Shown: positions 1 to 8,331 of the stretch, one piece after another | Position numbering within the stretch: the first letter of the stretch is position 1 | How the letters are laid out: every line of letters starts with the position of its first letter | Source: an uncultured Synechococcaceae cyanobacterium | GTDB taxonomy: Bacteria; Cyanobacteriota; Cyanobacteriia; PCC-6307; Cyanobiaceae | Direction of reading: 5' to 3' | Length of the DNA: 64,000 nucleotides | NCBI GenBank assembly: GCA_902536065.1 | Contig: CACAVZ010000006.1 | Coordinates: 16,959 to 80,958, forward strand | Translations under genes and position numbers: made by a program | The notes under the pieces: model-generated | The model's input: the letters and a program-made list of their open reading frames with translations, nothing else | What the model was told of the DNA's origin: nothing | The model's database searches: none

Positions 1-101
1 TATTTTTTTAATTAAAAATCAAATAAATCCTCCTAATAAAAATTATCAAGCAAATGGTAATTTAATGATAATTATCAAAGAACAAACTTTATAAAACAAT
101 T

Positions 102-127
102 AAAAAAGTCTCAAGAGGTCAACCTCT
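102..127 (-). terminator. Possible intrinsic terminator of the small Cys protein gene
   Basis: Read on the minus strand, a 5-bp GC-containing stem (AGAGG/CCTCT with a 4-base loop, 114-127) overlaps the stop codon of the gene ending at 119. A six-T run follows at 107-102. The stem is short and the T-run starts about six bases after it, so this is a modest candidate. Confidence 0.35.
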
Positions 128-340
128 ACAAAGTGATTTATTTAAGCAAGAATTTTTACTTTCAATATTTATTTGATCATCAATATTTTTTAATTCGTTT
201 ATTTTACTTATTACTTTAACTTTTTGCCCACAATGTTCTTCGCAACCACCATTAAATGAATTATGTGCATATAAACTGGAGCTATTTGTAAGTAATAAAA
301 GAAAAATTATTTTATAAATTTGATTAAAATAAGAATTCAT
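119..340 (-). CDS. Small exported cysteine-containing protein, function unknown
   Basis: A 73-residue protein. The N-terminus has a hydrophobic stretch (IIFLLLL, about residues 11-18) followed by a small-residue region ending YAHN, which looks like a cleavable signal peptide. The mature part is short and polar, with four cysteines: a CX3C pair (CEEHC, about 33-37) and two more near the C-terminus. This spacing suggests disulphides or metal binding in the periplasm. I do not recognise a named family. It resembles the lineage-specific small secreted proteins common in Prochlorococcus. A weak hairpin overlaps its stop codon. Confidence 0.6.
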   Translation of the reverse strand: MNSYFNQIYKIIFLLLLTNSSSLYAHNSFNGGCEEHCGQKVKVISKINELKNIDDQINIESKNSCLNKSLCRG

Positions 341-383
341 TTTTATTATGATTTTCCCAGAATTAGTAAATAAATAATATCAG

Positions 384-620
384 TTAATTCCAAGGAGTGT
401 TTATAAGTCCCCAGATATCGAAGAAGAAAAATAAAACTGCAATAACAACAAGATCCCATGCTCTTTCCCTAAAAGCCCAAGGCGCAATAAAAACTTCCCC
501 AAGTCCGTGAAGTGCTGCCCCTACTGGTAGATGATCAAGAACTAGCAAACTATGAGAGAGGATAAAAAGAAAGCTTGCAAAATATCTAAAAAAAACAAAT
601 TGCCAATTACTAGAACTCAT
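384..620 (-). CDS. Small membrane protein, conserved hypothetical
   Basis: A 78-residue protein with two hydrophobic segments: about residues 8-30 (FFRYFASFLFILSHSLLVLD) and about 55-72 (WDLVVIAVLFFFFDIWGLI). A short loop containing HGLGEVFIAPWAFRERA joins them. This fits a two-helix inner- or thylakoid-membrane protein with an N-in/C-in hairpin. I know of no assigned function. The family looks like a conserved cyanobacterial small protein because the loop is rich in specific charged and aromatic residues. The gene stands alone, 43 bp downstream of the start of the small Cys protein on the same strand. Confidence 0.6.
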   Translation of the reverse strand: MSSSNWQFVFFRYFASFLFILSHSLLVLDHLPVGAALHGLGEVFIAPWAFRERAWDLVVIAVLFFFFDIWGLINTPWN

Positions 621-748
621 GTTTTTTAGATTTTTAAGAAATATACTTCAATGATCAAAATAATGATACAGATCGACTCAAGAGATATTATTTTTTGTAG
701 CCATAAATACGAATAAAGATATAAAGCTAAAGTAAAAGTTACTAAACG

Positions 749-2191
749 ATGAAATATATGTTTTCAAGTTATCAGCCTAAAAATAGTTTTGATGAATACT
801 TTAAGGATAATGTTAACACTGCTAGAGAAATATTGATTCCACTTCTTTCATCTTTAGATAATATGGGACTTGAAGAATTAAACAGGAATCACTCTGCCGC
901 AAAAAAATTATTACTAAGACATGGAGCAACTTTTAGATTAAACGATACTGGGTTAAAAGGTACTGAGAGAATATTACCTTTTGATCCACTTCCCAGAATA
1001 ATTAGTAAAGATGATTGGGTAACGTTAGAAAAAGGCCTAAAACAAAGGCTTGAGGCAATAGATTTATTCCTAGATGATATTTATAATTCTCAAAAAATAA
1101 TAAATGATGGAATAATTCCAAGAGAATTAATAGAGAGTTCAGAAGGTTGGAGACCTCAGATGATAGGTTTCAAACCTCCACTTAATAAATGGTGTCAAAT
1201 TTCAGGACTTGATTTAATAAGGGATAGAAAAGGAGATTGGCATGTTTTAGAAGATAATTTAAGATGCCCTTCTGGGGTTGCTTATTTTTTAGAAAATAGA
1301 TTAGTTATGAAGAATATATTTCCTAATCTTTTCTCTGGCAGAATAGTAAAACCAATTGATGAATATCCATCATATCTTTTAAAAACGCTTCAAGACCTCG
1401 CTGTTTGGACAGATACTCCCAAGATAGTTCTACTAACTCCAGGAATTTTTAATAGTGCTTATTTTGAACATAGTTATTTAGCTCAAGAAATGGGCATCCA
1501 ACTAGTTCAGGGTCATGACTTAGTTTGTAATGATGATTATGTGTATTTAAAAACCACCTCTGGATTAAAAAGAGTAGATGTCATTTATAGACGAATTGAT
1601 GATGATTTCTTAGATCCTCTCAATTTCAGAAAAGATTCCTGCCTTGGTGTTAGCGGATTACTTGATGTTTTCAAGGCAGGTCATGTTGCTTTAGCAAATG
1701 CACCTGGGACTGGAATAGCAGATGACAAAATGATTTATTCTTTTGTTCCAAAAATGATTAAATATTATCTCGATGAAGAAATTATTATTAAAAATGTAGA
1801 AACCTATATTTGTCATTACCAAAAGGATCGAGAATATGTTCTACAAAATTTATCAAAACTTGTTGTTAAGTCTGTTGCAGAAGCCGGGGGTTATGGAATG
1901 TTAATTGGACCTCACTCAACAACCAGGGAAATAGAAGAATTCGCTAATAAAATTAAAAAAAATCCTAGAAATTTCATAGCACAACCAACGTTAGAATTAT
2001 CTACTGTGCCATCGTTATGTGATGGAGAACTATATCCATGTCACGTTGATTTAAGGCCATATATCTTGAGAGGAAAAGATTCATGGGTTAGCCCTGGTGG
2101 GCTTACGAGGGTAGCATTAAAAAAAGGATCATTAGTCGTCAATTCTTCTCAAGGTGGTGGATGCAAAGATACATGGGTTGTCGGTAAATAA
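749..2191 (+). CDS. Circularly permuted ATP-grasp type 2 family protein
   Basis: A 480-residue protein of the circularly permuted ATP-grasp family (DUF404/DUF407 type). Visible conserved blocks are VLEDNLRCPSG (about 165-176), VIYRRIDDDFLDP (about 277-290), the glycine loop KSVAEAGGYGMLIGP (about 374-388) and CHVDLRPYIL near the C-terminus. ATP-grasp enzymes join a carboxylate to an amine with ATP, so a peptide- or amide-bond-forming role is expected; the substrate is unknown. It is first in a tight plus-strand cluster with an alpha-E protein (starting 1 base after its stop) and a transglutaminase-like protein. This neighbourhood recurs in many bacteria and has been proposed to make or modify peptides. 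No signal peptide is seen. Confidence 0.88.
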   Translation: MKYMFSSYQPKNSFDEYFKDNVNTAREILIPLLSSLDNMGLEELNRNHSAAKKLLLRHGATFRLNDTGLKGTERILPFDPLPRIISKDDWVTLEKGLKQRLEAIDLFLDDIYNSQKIINDGIIPRELIESSEGWRPQMIGFKPPLNKWCQISGLDLIRDRKGDWHVLEDNLRCPSGVAYFLENRLVMKNIFPNLFSGRIVKPIDEYPSYLLKTLQDLAVWTDTPKIVLLTPGIFNSAYFEHSYLAQEMGIQLVQGHDLVCNDDYVYLKTTSGLKRVDVIYRRIDDDFLDPLNFRKDSCLGVSGLLDVFKAGHVALANAPGTGIADDKMIYSFVPKMIKYYLDEEIIIKNVETYICHYQKDREYVLQNLSKLVVKSVAEAGGYGMLIGPHSTTREIEEFANKIKKNPRNFIAQPTLELSTVPSLCDGELYPCHVDLRPYILRGKDSWVSPGGLTRVALKKGSLVVNSSQGGGCKDTWVVGK

Positions 2192-2192
2192 T

Positions 2193-3134
2193 ATGCTTTT
2201 AAGTCGTGTAGCAGAATCTCTTTATTGGATCAATCGTTATTTAGAACGCGCGGAAAATATATCTCGTTTCGTGGAAGTAAGTGAAGCAATGTCATTAGAT
2301 TGCCCTCCAGGAAGTGCAGAACCTTGGCTGCCATTAATTGAAGCTTCAAGTGACAGAGAATCTTTTGATAAAAGATTCCCGGAGAAAAAACCTGATGACG
2401 TTATTAATTTTTTAATAAGAGATCGTTTAAACCCAAATAGTATAATTTCTTGCATTCAAATGGCAAGAGAAAATGCACGACAAATCAGAGATGTCATGAC
2501 TACAGAAATGTGGGAACAAATTAATATTTTATATTGGAATATGCAAGAAGGAGAAGCAATATGGAATAAACCAAGACAAGAACAATTAAGCGAAATAAGG
2601 AGAGAATGTCAGCTTTTTTATGGAATTACAGATGCGACTCTGAGCAAAGATCTTGCGTGGAGATTTAGCATTCTTGGAAGATTAATCGAAAGAGCTGACA
2701 AAACATCAAGAATTTTAGATGTTAAATATTATTTACTATTACCCAGCTTAGATGAGCTTGGAGGAGTTCTTGATGAGCTGCAATGGATCGCACTTTTACG
2801 TTCAGCTGGAGCTTATCAAATGTTTAGGAAAGCAGTGCAAAATTCTATAAAGCCTAATTCAGTTGCGAGATTTCTTTTACTTGATCCAATCTTTCCGAGA
2901 TCAGTAAGATACTGTCTTGATGGGATAAGCAATACTCTTAAAACGATAGATGACTCTCCATCTCCTGAAAATCCTTCAGAATTAGAATGCATGAGAGGTT
3001 TGCTTAAAGCAAAGTGGAGTTATATCAGAATTGAAGATATAATCAATGATGGTTTACATGAGGCAATCGATTCATTGCAAATGGATTTAAATAAATTAAA
3101 TGATCTCATTCAAGAAAAATATTTTATTAATTAA
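2193..3134 (+). CDS. Alpha-E domain protein (DUF403)
   Basis: A 313-residue, mostly helical protein that opens with the hallmark MLLSRVAESLYWINRYLERA of the alpha-E (DUF403) family. The frame is open for 13 more codons upstream, but that extension runs inside the ATP-grasp gene. I place the start at the ATG one base after the ATP-grasp stop codon (TAA-T-ATG), which gives the usual N-terminus and implies translational coupling. Alpha-E proteins have no established activity. They nearly always sit beside a circularly permuted ATP-grasp protein and a transglutaminase-like protein, as here, so they probably act in the same process. The N-terminal RYLERAENISRF stretch is the most conserved part. 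Confidence 0.88.
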   Translation: MLLSRVAESLYWINRYLERAENISRFVEVSEAMSLDCPPGSAEPWLPLIEASSDRESFDKRFPEKKPDDVINFLIRDRLNPNSIISCIQMARENARQIRDVMTTEMWEQINILYWNMQEGEAIWNKPRQEQLSEIRRECQLFYGITDATLSKDLAWRFSILGRLIERADKTSRILDVKYYLLLPSLDELGGVLDELQWIALLRSAGAYQMFRKAVQNSIKPNSVARFLLLDPIFPRSVRYCLDGISNTLKTIDDSPSPENPSELECMRGLLKAKWSYIRIEDIINDGLHEAIDSLQMDLNKLNDLIQEKYFIN

Positions 3135-3145
3135 TAAGTTTATTA

Positions 3146-4003
3146 ATGAGAATTAAATACATTCACAAACTTGAATATAAATACGAAGATCCTGTTCAAT
3201 TAGGCGAGCATAGATTATGTATAAAGCCAAGGTCAAATGGCTTCCAAAAACTAAAGAATTTTGAATTAAAAATAACCCCAGAACCAGAAATTATTTATCC
3301 TTTACTTGCTGCCAGCGGAGAAGAGATTAATAGAATCAGATTCAATGGATTAACTGATAATTTAATTATTGAATCAATCAGCGAAGTTGAAACTATTAAA
3401 CATCCAAACATTATTGATGGAGTTAAAAATAGAGATTTATCATTACCTTTTTGTAGAAGCATTATTAACAGAGATTTACAGGGAGCATTAGAGGGATGGA
3501 TGCCGAATGGACAACACGATCCGTCTGCAGTAGAACTTGCCCAAGAAGCCTTAGCAGGAAGCATTAATAACGCATTATCATTTACCTACCAACTAATTGA
3601 GATTATTCAAGATCGGGTTAAATATACCAAAAGACATACTGGTCCAGCATGGCCGGCCAGCAGAACGCTCAGAGAACGTTTAGGTTCATGCAGAGATCTA
3701 GCAATGCTAATGGTTGAAGCCTGCAGGTCTATAGGTATCCCAAGTAGGTTTGTAAGTGGTTATCATTTTGAAGATCCCTTACCCTCTGAGTTGGATTTAC
3801 ACGCTTGGGCTGAATTATATATTCCAGGTGCTGGTTGGAGAGGTTTTGATCCAAGCGGAAAAGGATTAATAGATGATAGATATTTAACATTGGTATCCTC
3901 TTCAAAATCTAATTTAACCTCTGTAATTACAGGAAATTTTATAGGAAAAAATAATTTAGAAAATACTTTATCCTGGGAAATCAAACCTCTTGAAATTAAA
4001 TAA
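3146..4003 (+). CDS. Transglutaminase-like cysteine protease family protein
   Basis: A 285-residue protein. The N-terminal beta-rich domain (about 1-120, beginning MRIKYIHKLEYKYEDPVQL) is typical of bacterial transglutaminase-like proteins, and the papain-like core follows. The catalytic triad is visible: Cys near 181 (RLGSCRDLAMLM), His near 218 (DLHAWAEL) and Asp near 234 (GFDPSGK). Such proteins hydrolyse or transfer amide bonds. Here it is the third gene of the ATP-grasp/alpha-E cluster, 11 bases after the alpha-E stop, so it may process or transfer the product of the ATP-grasp enzyme. That link is inferred from context. No signal peptide is present, so the protein is probably cytoplasmic. 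Confidence 0.9.
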   Translation: MRIKYIHKLEYKYEDPVQLGEHRLCIKPRSNGFQKLKNFELKITPEPEIIYPLLAASGEEINRIRFNGLTDNLIIESISEVETIKHPNIIDGVKNRDLSLPFCRSIINRDLQGALEGWMPNGQHDPSAVELAQEALAGSINNALSFTYQLIEIIQDRVKYTKRHTGPAWPASRTLRERLGSCRDLAMLMVEACRSIGIPSRFVSGYHFEDPLPSELDLHAWAELYIPGAGWRGFDPSGKGLIDDRYLTLVSSSKSNLTSVITGNFIGKNNLENTLSWEIKPLEIK

Positions 4004-4127
4004 ACACTAAATTTTTATCTTTTAAAATACCAATTAACTTAATTAATAATATGTTTCTTTTTTAGTGTTAATTGATACGTTCTTAGATATATATATCTGT
4101 TTTCATTTGTTTAATCTATAAAGAAAA

Positions 4128-4649
4128 TTGAATTCAAGTTTAGAAATTCCAGTTATCAAATCAAACAAATCGAAAATGTTTGAATTGATAAGTTATGAAA
4201 AATTTCGCGATACAAAAGATGTAAGATTTTTTGATATTAGTGTTAATAAATCAAACTATAGAGATCTAGTTATTCATAGTGGTCCTGCAGTTAGTCCGCC
4301 AAATGATGAAGAATTTAATAATTGGCAATTTTACATACATCACAATCAAGAAGATAATCTACTGGCTATCTCTGGGGGCAGAACATTTTTTCTTGTCAAT
4401 TTTGGCTGGGATTACCCTTTTTATAAAGTTAGATTAGAATCTTGCGGATATATTCTAAGAATACCTAGAGGAACATTTCATAGATCAGTTTCTGACGAAA
4501 ACGGTTCCATAGTTTTAAATCAAGCCATAAGAGATGAAGGTGGAACAGTTGAATCTGAATTCAAGGTTACGAATAGCAAACATAACAAAAAACTTCTTGA
4601 TTGTATAACCAATCTAGAACCTAGATTTAAAATTTATAGTGTTAAATAA
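4128..4649 (+). CDS. Cupin-like protein, function unknown
   Basis: A 173-residue protein rich in predicted beta strands. The pattern [18 protein letters not shown], then [20 protein letters not shown], resembles the two metal-site motifs of the cupin fold (paired histidines, then PxGxxH). I make this call by eye. The substrate is unknown. The longest frame starts at a TTG (4128). The first ATG is at 4176 and would remove 16 residues; no clear ribosome-binding site separates the two. The gene follows the transglutaminase-like gene by 124 bp of AT-rich DNA, which may hold its own promoter, so membership of the same transcription unit is doubtful. Confidence 0.6.
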   Translation: MNSSLEIPVIKSNKSKMFELISYEKFRDTKDVRFFDISVNKSNYRDLVIHSGPAVSPPNDEEFNNWQFYIHHNQEDNLLAISGGRTFFLVNFGWDYPFYKVRLESCGYILRIPRGTFHRSVSDENGSIVLNQAIRDEGGTVESEFKVTNSKHNKKLLDCITNLEPRFKIYSVK

Positions 4650-4732
4650 TCTTAAAAAGGAGTTCCAAATTTACACATCAATTTAAAAAATTATCTAATT
4701 GTTATAAAATAAAAATATTGGAATTTTTGGGT

Positions 4733-5251
4733 ATGAAATTTTTTAGTCTTTTAAAATATTTTTTATGTATAACTTTTTCTTTCTTAGTTTTATCCTCTCC
4801 AGTTTTTGCTGGAGCAAATGTAGCTGTTAAGGGCGAGGGAGATGAAGTTCCAAGTTATGTTAGAGCTAATATTACAGGATTTGATTTCCATGGAGAGGAT
4901 CTTCATTTGTCATCTATAGCTGGAGCTGTTGCAAGAGATGCAGATTTTAGTGATGTTGATTTACATGGAACTACTCTAACCCTATCGGATTTAAAAGGTT
5001 CTAATTTAAATGGAATCGACCTAACCGATACTCTTTCTGATCGAGTTAATTTCCAAAAAACAGATCTTAGAAATGCTGTTTTAATAAATATGATCGCATC
5101 AGGCAGCAGTTTTGCAGGAGCTCAAATAGAAGGAGCAGATTTTTCTTACGCTATTCTTGACAGCGAAGACCAAAGAAATCTTTGTGAAATTGCAGATGGA
5201 ATAAATCCAAGAACAGGCGTTTCAACTAGAGAAAGTCTTGAGTGTAGTTAG
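4733..5251 (+). CDS. Exported pentapeptide-repeat protein
   Basis: A 172-residue protein. The N-terminal signal peptide ([20 protein letters not shown], cleavage expected after PVFAGA) directs it to the periplasm or thylakoid lumen. From about residue 45 onward there are pentapeptide repeats of the A(D/N)LXX kind (for example [29 protein letters not shown]), which form a right-handed quadrilateral beta-helix. A TTG five codons upstream is open, but the ATG at 4733 gives a normal signal peptide, so I start there. Lumenal pentapeptide proteins are common in cyanobacteria and mostly have no defined function. A TATAAA about 25 bp upstream of the start may be its -10 box. Confidence 0.85.
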   Translation: MKFFSLLKYFLCITFSFLVLSSPVFAGANVAVKGEGDEVPSYVRANITGFDFHGEDLHLSSIAGAVARDADFSDVDLHGTTLTLSDLKGSNLNGIDLTDTLSDRVNFQKTDLRNAVLINMIASGSSFAGAQIEGADFSYAILDSEDQRNLCEIADGINPRTGVSTRESLECS

Positions 5252-5259
5252 CATTAAAA

Positions 5260-5613
5260 TTATAAGTAAACTTTCTTACCATTATTAAATTTATAAATCC
5301 TTTGTTCTTCGTCTTGAAATATCATCTCACCATTTAATTTGGATTTCTTAAATTTTGAAAGTCTTGCTCTATGTATATTGGATTTTCTATTGATATTTTC
5401 TTCGTTATCATAAATACCAATATAAATATTTATATCAGGATTTGAAAAGGTTTTTTCTTCCTCTCTTAAAAAAATTCTGTCAATATTTGTTTGAGTGCTC
5501 TGCAGTTTATTTTTAAATTTATCTAATTTTAGATTCTTTGGTTTTTTAGGATTAATTTTTTTGAGGCCCAAAAAAATAACTCCTAAAATTAGAAAAACTA
5601 AAAATATTTTCAT
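5260..5613 (-). CDS. Small membrane-anchored protein, unknown
   Basis: A 117-residue protein. A single N-terminal hydrophobic segment (MKIFLVFLILGVIFLGL) acts as an uncleaved anchor. A strongly basic, lysine-rich soluble part follows, with a C-terminal MIFQDEEQRIYKFNNGKKVYL motif that could be a small beta hairpin. No family recognised. Its start codon overlaps the stop codon of the upstream 63-residue gene (TAATG arrangement), so the two are translationally coupled. Its 3' end meets the pentapeptide gene tail-to-tail with only 8 bp between. Confidence 0.55.
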   Translation of the reverse strand: MKIFLVFLILGVIFLGLKKINPKKPKNLKLDKFKNKLQSTQTNIDRIFLREEEKTFSNPDINIYIGIYDNEENINRKSNIHRARLSKFKKSKLNGEMIFQDEEQRIYKFNNGKKVYL

Positions 5614-5804
5614 TACTTAATTTTTATTTTAATATCTACACCTAAGTCACTTTTAGTAGTTAATATCTCTTTTTTTATGATTCCGTACGTAAAAATTTTA
5701 GATAAAGTTTTTAAAGATTTTAAAACTAAAAAAACAGAAAATAAAAAGAAAAGAATAATGTTTTCTACAAGTAGATTTTTATTTTTGTTATCTAAATTAC
5801 TCAT
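5613..5804 (-). CDS. Very small membrane protein, unknown
   Basis: A 63-residue protein with one hydrophobic stretch (LVENIILFFLFSVFLVL, about residues 11-27) and a basic C-terminal half. Its TAA stop overlaps the ATG of the next gene by one base, which argues that it is a real translated gene and an operon partner of the membrane-anchored protein downstream. No similarity is recognised. It is the weaker of the two calls because of its length and low-complexity composition. Confidence 0.45.
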   Translation of the reverse strand: MSNLDNKNKNLLVENIILFFLFSVFLVLKSLKTLSKIFTYGIIKKEILTTKSDLGVDIKIKIK

Positions 5805-5826
5805 ATAAGTCTTAAATCAATTATTT

Positions 5827-6690
5827 TTAGTAAGTATTTGCATATGGGCCGAAAAATTCACTGGCGTCTCTTCCAATTACTTTAGCAAGATTTAAACTTT
5901 TATCTATATCCCATTTTGATGCCATTCCATAAAGAATACCCGCAGCAAAAGAATCGCCACATCCATAAGAATCAACCTTTAATTTTTTGTTTTTAAGAGC
6001 CTTATATCTTCCTCCAGGGAATAGTATGCCTCCCTTCTCTCCCTCTGTTTTAATAGTATATTTTGGTTTTAAAGATAAATCAGAAAAAGAAAAAACTTCC
6101 CCGGGATCAAGATTACTGCCTATTAAACCATCTAAAAGAACATTTGATTTATTAATAGTATCTAATCCTACCCTTGGTGTCGTACACAGTATTGAAGCTG
6201 ATCTAGCCATTTTAAAAATCTCTGAATCAGATGCCGTAATAAAAATTCCGTCCATATTTTTTAAAATGTTCCATTCCAACTTGTCTTTATGAGTTGGAGC
6301 TAACCTTTCACCAACAACTGTTATTGCTCTTTCACCTTGAGAGTCAATTAAACTGAATCCTCTTCTAGTTGGTTTATCACGCCAAGCCACATGCATCTTA
6401 ATTCCCATATTTGAGAGAATCTTGAAACACTTATCTCCATATTCATCATTACCTAATGAGGTAAAAAATTGAATTTGGTTTAAAGTTAAATCAGAAAGTA
6501 TTTTTGCGATAATGGAGCCACCACCAGCTGGATACTCAAGGGACTTTTCAGAATGAGAAATGACTCCGGGTTTTGGTAATTGATCAACCTTTAAGAAATT
6601 TATCCACTCAATATGACCAACAACAGCAAAACTTAAATTTCCTTTTTTAAATTTATAGTCTTCAACTTTATTATTCTTTTCAACAATCAT
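5827..6690 (-). CDS. PfkB-family sugar kinase (ribokinase-like)
   Basis: A 287-residue carbohydrate kinase of the PfkB/ribokinase fold. The C-terminal signature with the catalytic aspartate is clear (SYGCGDSFAAGILYGMA, about 242-258). The N-terminal region carries the glycine-rich PAGGGSIIAK that binds the sugar. The enzyme should phosphorylate a sugar or nucleoside hydroxyl with ATP; the substrate cannot be told from sequence. The gene is divergent from the DUF2834 gene, with a 41-bp gap that must hold both promoters. Confidence 0.85.
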   Translation of the reverse strand: MIVEKNNKVEDYKFKKGNLSFAVVGHIEWINFLKVDQLPKPGVISHSEKSLEYPAGGGSIIAKILSDLTLNQIQFFTSLGNDEYGDKCFKILSNMGIKMHVAWRDKPTRRGFSLIDSQGERAITVVGERLAPTHKDKLEWNILKNMDGIFITASDSEIFKMARSASILCTTPRVGLDTINKSNVLLDGLIGSNLDPGEVFSFSDLSLKPKYTIKTEGEKGGILFPGGRYKALKNKKLKVDSYGCGDSFAAGILYGMASKWDIDKSLNLAKVIGRDASEFFGPYANTY

Positions 6691-6731
6691 AAGCTTTTAA
6701 ATACTATTATTAGAAGAAATATTTTTGACAA

Positions 6732-7103
6732 GTGAATTCATTTAACATTTTAAAAGATAATAAACAGATACTATCTTATCTTTACCTTTTTCTATCAATT
6801 TTGGGTGCTGTACTGCCAATGATGGCAAATTTCGAATTTGCTAAGGAATATGGAAACAGCTTTGATATAAATAACTTCATTTCTTTAGCGAATGCAAACC
6901 CTGCAGCTCAGTCAATTTCTAGAGACTTATTAGTAGGTGCAAGCGCTATCTTTATATGGATAGTAAATGAATCAAAAAAACTAAACATGAAGAATATGTG
7001 GGTTGTATACATTGGAACTTTTCTTATAGCCTTCGCATTTTCCGCACCTTTTTTCTTATTTCTAAGAGAGAGAAGAATTATTGAATTAGAAAGGATTAAT
7101 TAA
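6732..7103 (+). CDS. DUF2834 membrane protein
   Basis: A 123-residue protein with three hydrophobic helices: about 12-33 (ILSYLYLFLSILGAVLPMM), 67-84 (LLVGASAIFIWIVNE) and 93-114 (WVVYIGTFLIAFAFSAPFFL). The layout and the NPAAQSISRDLLVGASAIFIW core match the DUF2834 family of small bacterial membrane proteins, which has no known function. The start codon is GTG. Its stop codon is nested with the stop of the convergent MFS gene in the shared tetranucleotide TTAA at 7100-7103. Confidence 0.75.
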   Translation: MNSFNILKDNKQILSYLYLFLSILGAVLPMMANFEFAKEYGNSFDINNFISLANANPAAQSISRDLLVGASAIFIWIVNESKKLNMKNMWVVYIGTFLIAFAFSAPFFLFLRERRIIELERIN

Positions 7104-8329
7104 AATAATCTCTTAAATAGAATTGCAAATGCAATAAAGCAACAACATGAAATGGAAAGCCAGATTATTGAAGCATAACCAAATATATCTAATATTCGTC
7201 CAGAAATAAATGGTCCAAAAAAATAACCCATAGCGAAACATTGTGATAATAGAGCAAGTGCGAAACCTTTTTTGTTTGAAGGAGCTATTCTGAAAACGAC
7301 ATCTGTTGATGTTGGAAGAAATGAAGCAGTCCCTAAACTTACTAATATCAATGAAAAAGAAATCAAATAAAAAGCTGGGATATTTAGATAACTAGAAATA
7401 AATAATAAGAATGAAGCGAAAGAGAAATTTATTAAACTAAATTTCAAGCCATATAATCTTCCTTTCTTAGATATCCAAGAACCGACAGGCCATTGTAAAA
7501 ACAACAATAAAATTAACTGAATAGAAATTATAAGACTAATAATTTCTTTGCTTAATGCATTGCGATATACTCCACCTTTAACAAGATCCAGAGGCAAAGT
7601 TACTTGAATCAGAGCTAAAGAGGTAGTTATCAATAAAATAGATAAAATTATTATTATTGAATTTTTATTCCATTTCAATTGTCCCTGATTAATTGGATCT
7701 AATAATTTTTTTTGGAAATTTTCTAAGTTACTTTTAATAGAAGAACTATTTCTAAATATTAAATTTATGATAACTATCATGCAAAAAATATCATTAATAA
7801 AAATTGATTTAGAATACAAAAAATTCGTCATATAGCCCCCTAAGAATACCCCTAGAAATATCCCTAAAGCCTCCGAACTTCTAACAAGAGCATACGCTTT
7901 TCGTGTTTCAATAGGATGGCAAAAATAGGGTACCCCAAACTCGGCAGCAGGCCAATATATTCCGGCAGCAGCCCCAACAAGTGATTGTCCAATTAAGTAC
8001 AAAAAAGTATCTCTAGAAAAAATGAGACAAAAGCTAGCGGCAATACTTAGTATTGAAGAAGAAATTATTGGAAATTGTATTTTCCCTCTTTTATTAAGAT
8101 AATTACCTGTAAAGAGTCTTGTTAGAGTTCCAATTATTGCTGAAATGGTAAACCCCAAACCAATATCTGTTGCCGATAATCCTAGGTTATTAAAAATAAG
8201 TGATGTTAAATAAATAACACCTCCTGCTCCAAATGCAGCGAAAAATCTTATCTTGGTTATTAACCTCAAATGATATGGAAATTGAATCCACCAATTTTTG
8301 CTAATTTGTAAACTATTTGGACTAATCAC
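7100..8329 (-). CDS. MFS transporter
   Basis: A 409-residue protein of the major facilitator superfamily. About twelve hydrophobic helices fall in two halves, joined by a central polar stretch near residues 195-215 (SSIKSNLENFQKKLLDPINQ). The first half contains TDIGLGFTISAIIGTLTRLFTG, typical of the loop 2-3 region. The substrate is unknown. The best start is a GTG at 8329, with only two bases between it and the GTG of the divergent hydrolase gene, so its promoter and leader must lie inside the neighbour's coding sequence unless the true start is further in. The C-terminus shares a TTAA double stop with the DUF2834 gene. Confidence 0.85.
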   Translation of the reverse strand: MISPNSLQISKNWWIQFPYHLRLITKIRFFAAFGAGGVIYLTSLIFNNLGLSATDIGLGFTISAIIGTLTRLFTGNYLNKRGKIQFPIISSSILSIAASFCLIFSRDTFLYLIGQSLVGAAAGIYWPAAEFGVPYFCHPIETRKAYALVRSSEALGIFLGVFLGGYMTNFLYSKSIFINDIFCMIVIINLIFRNSSSIKSNLENFQKKLLDPINQGQLKWNKNSIIIILSILLITTSLALIQVTLPLDLVKGGVYRNALSKEIISLIISIQLILLLFLQWPVGSWISKKGRLYGLKFSLINFSFASFLLFISSYLNIPAFYLISFSLILVSLGTASFLPTSTDVVFRIAPSNKKGFALALLSQCFAMGYFFGPFISGRILDIFGYASIIWLSISCCCFIAFAILFKRLF

Positions 8330-8331
8330 TA

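Noticed and set aside
29..34. A perfect AGGAGG on the minus strand near the left edge, with promoter-like hexamers upstream
   Set aside because: The only start codon at a suitable distance opens a frame of four codons ending in TAA, and no gene can be followed to the edge. The 1-118 stretch otherwise holds only AT-rich DNA and the terminator candidate.
64..78. GATAATTATC palindrome resembling a Fur box
   Set aside because: It matches only part of the 19-bp consensus, and no iron-related gene is next to it in the window.
2154..2192. Extension of the alpha-E gene upstream into the ATP-grasp gene
   Set aside because: The extra 13 residues lie in the neighbour's coding region and do not match the family N-terminus; the ATG at 2193 does.
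4002..4069. AACACTAAA and TTTAGTGTT inverted copies about 50 bases apart after the transglutaminase-like gene
   Set aside because: Nine AT-rich bases with a long loop occur readily by chance here; no terminator T-run follows on the right strand.
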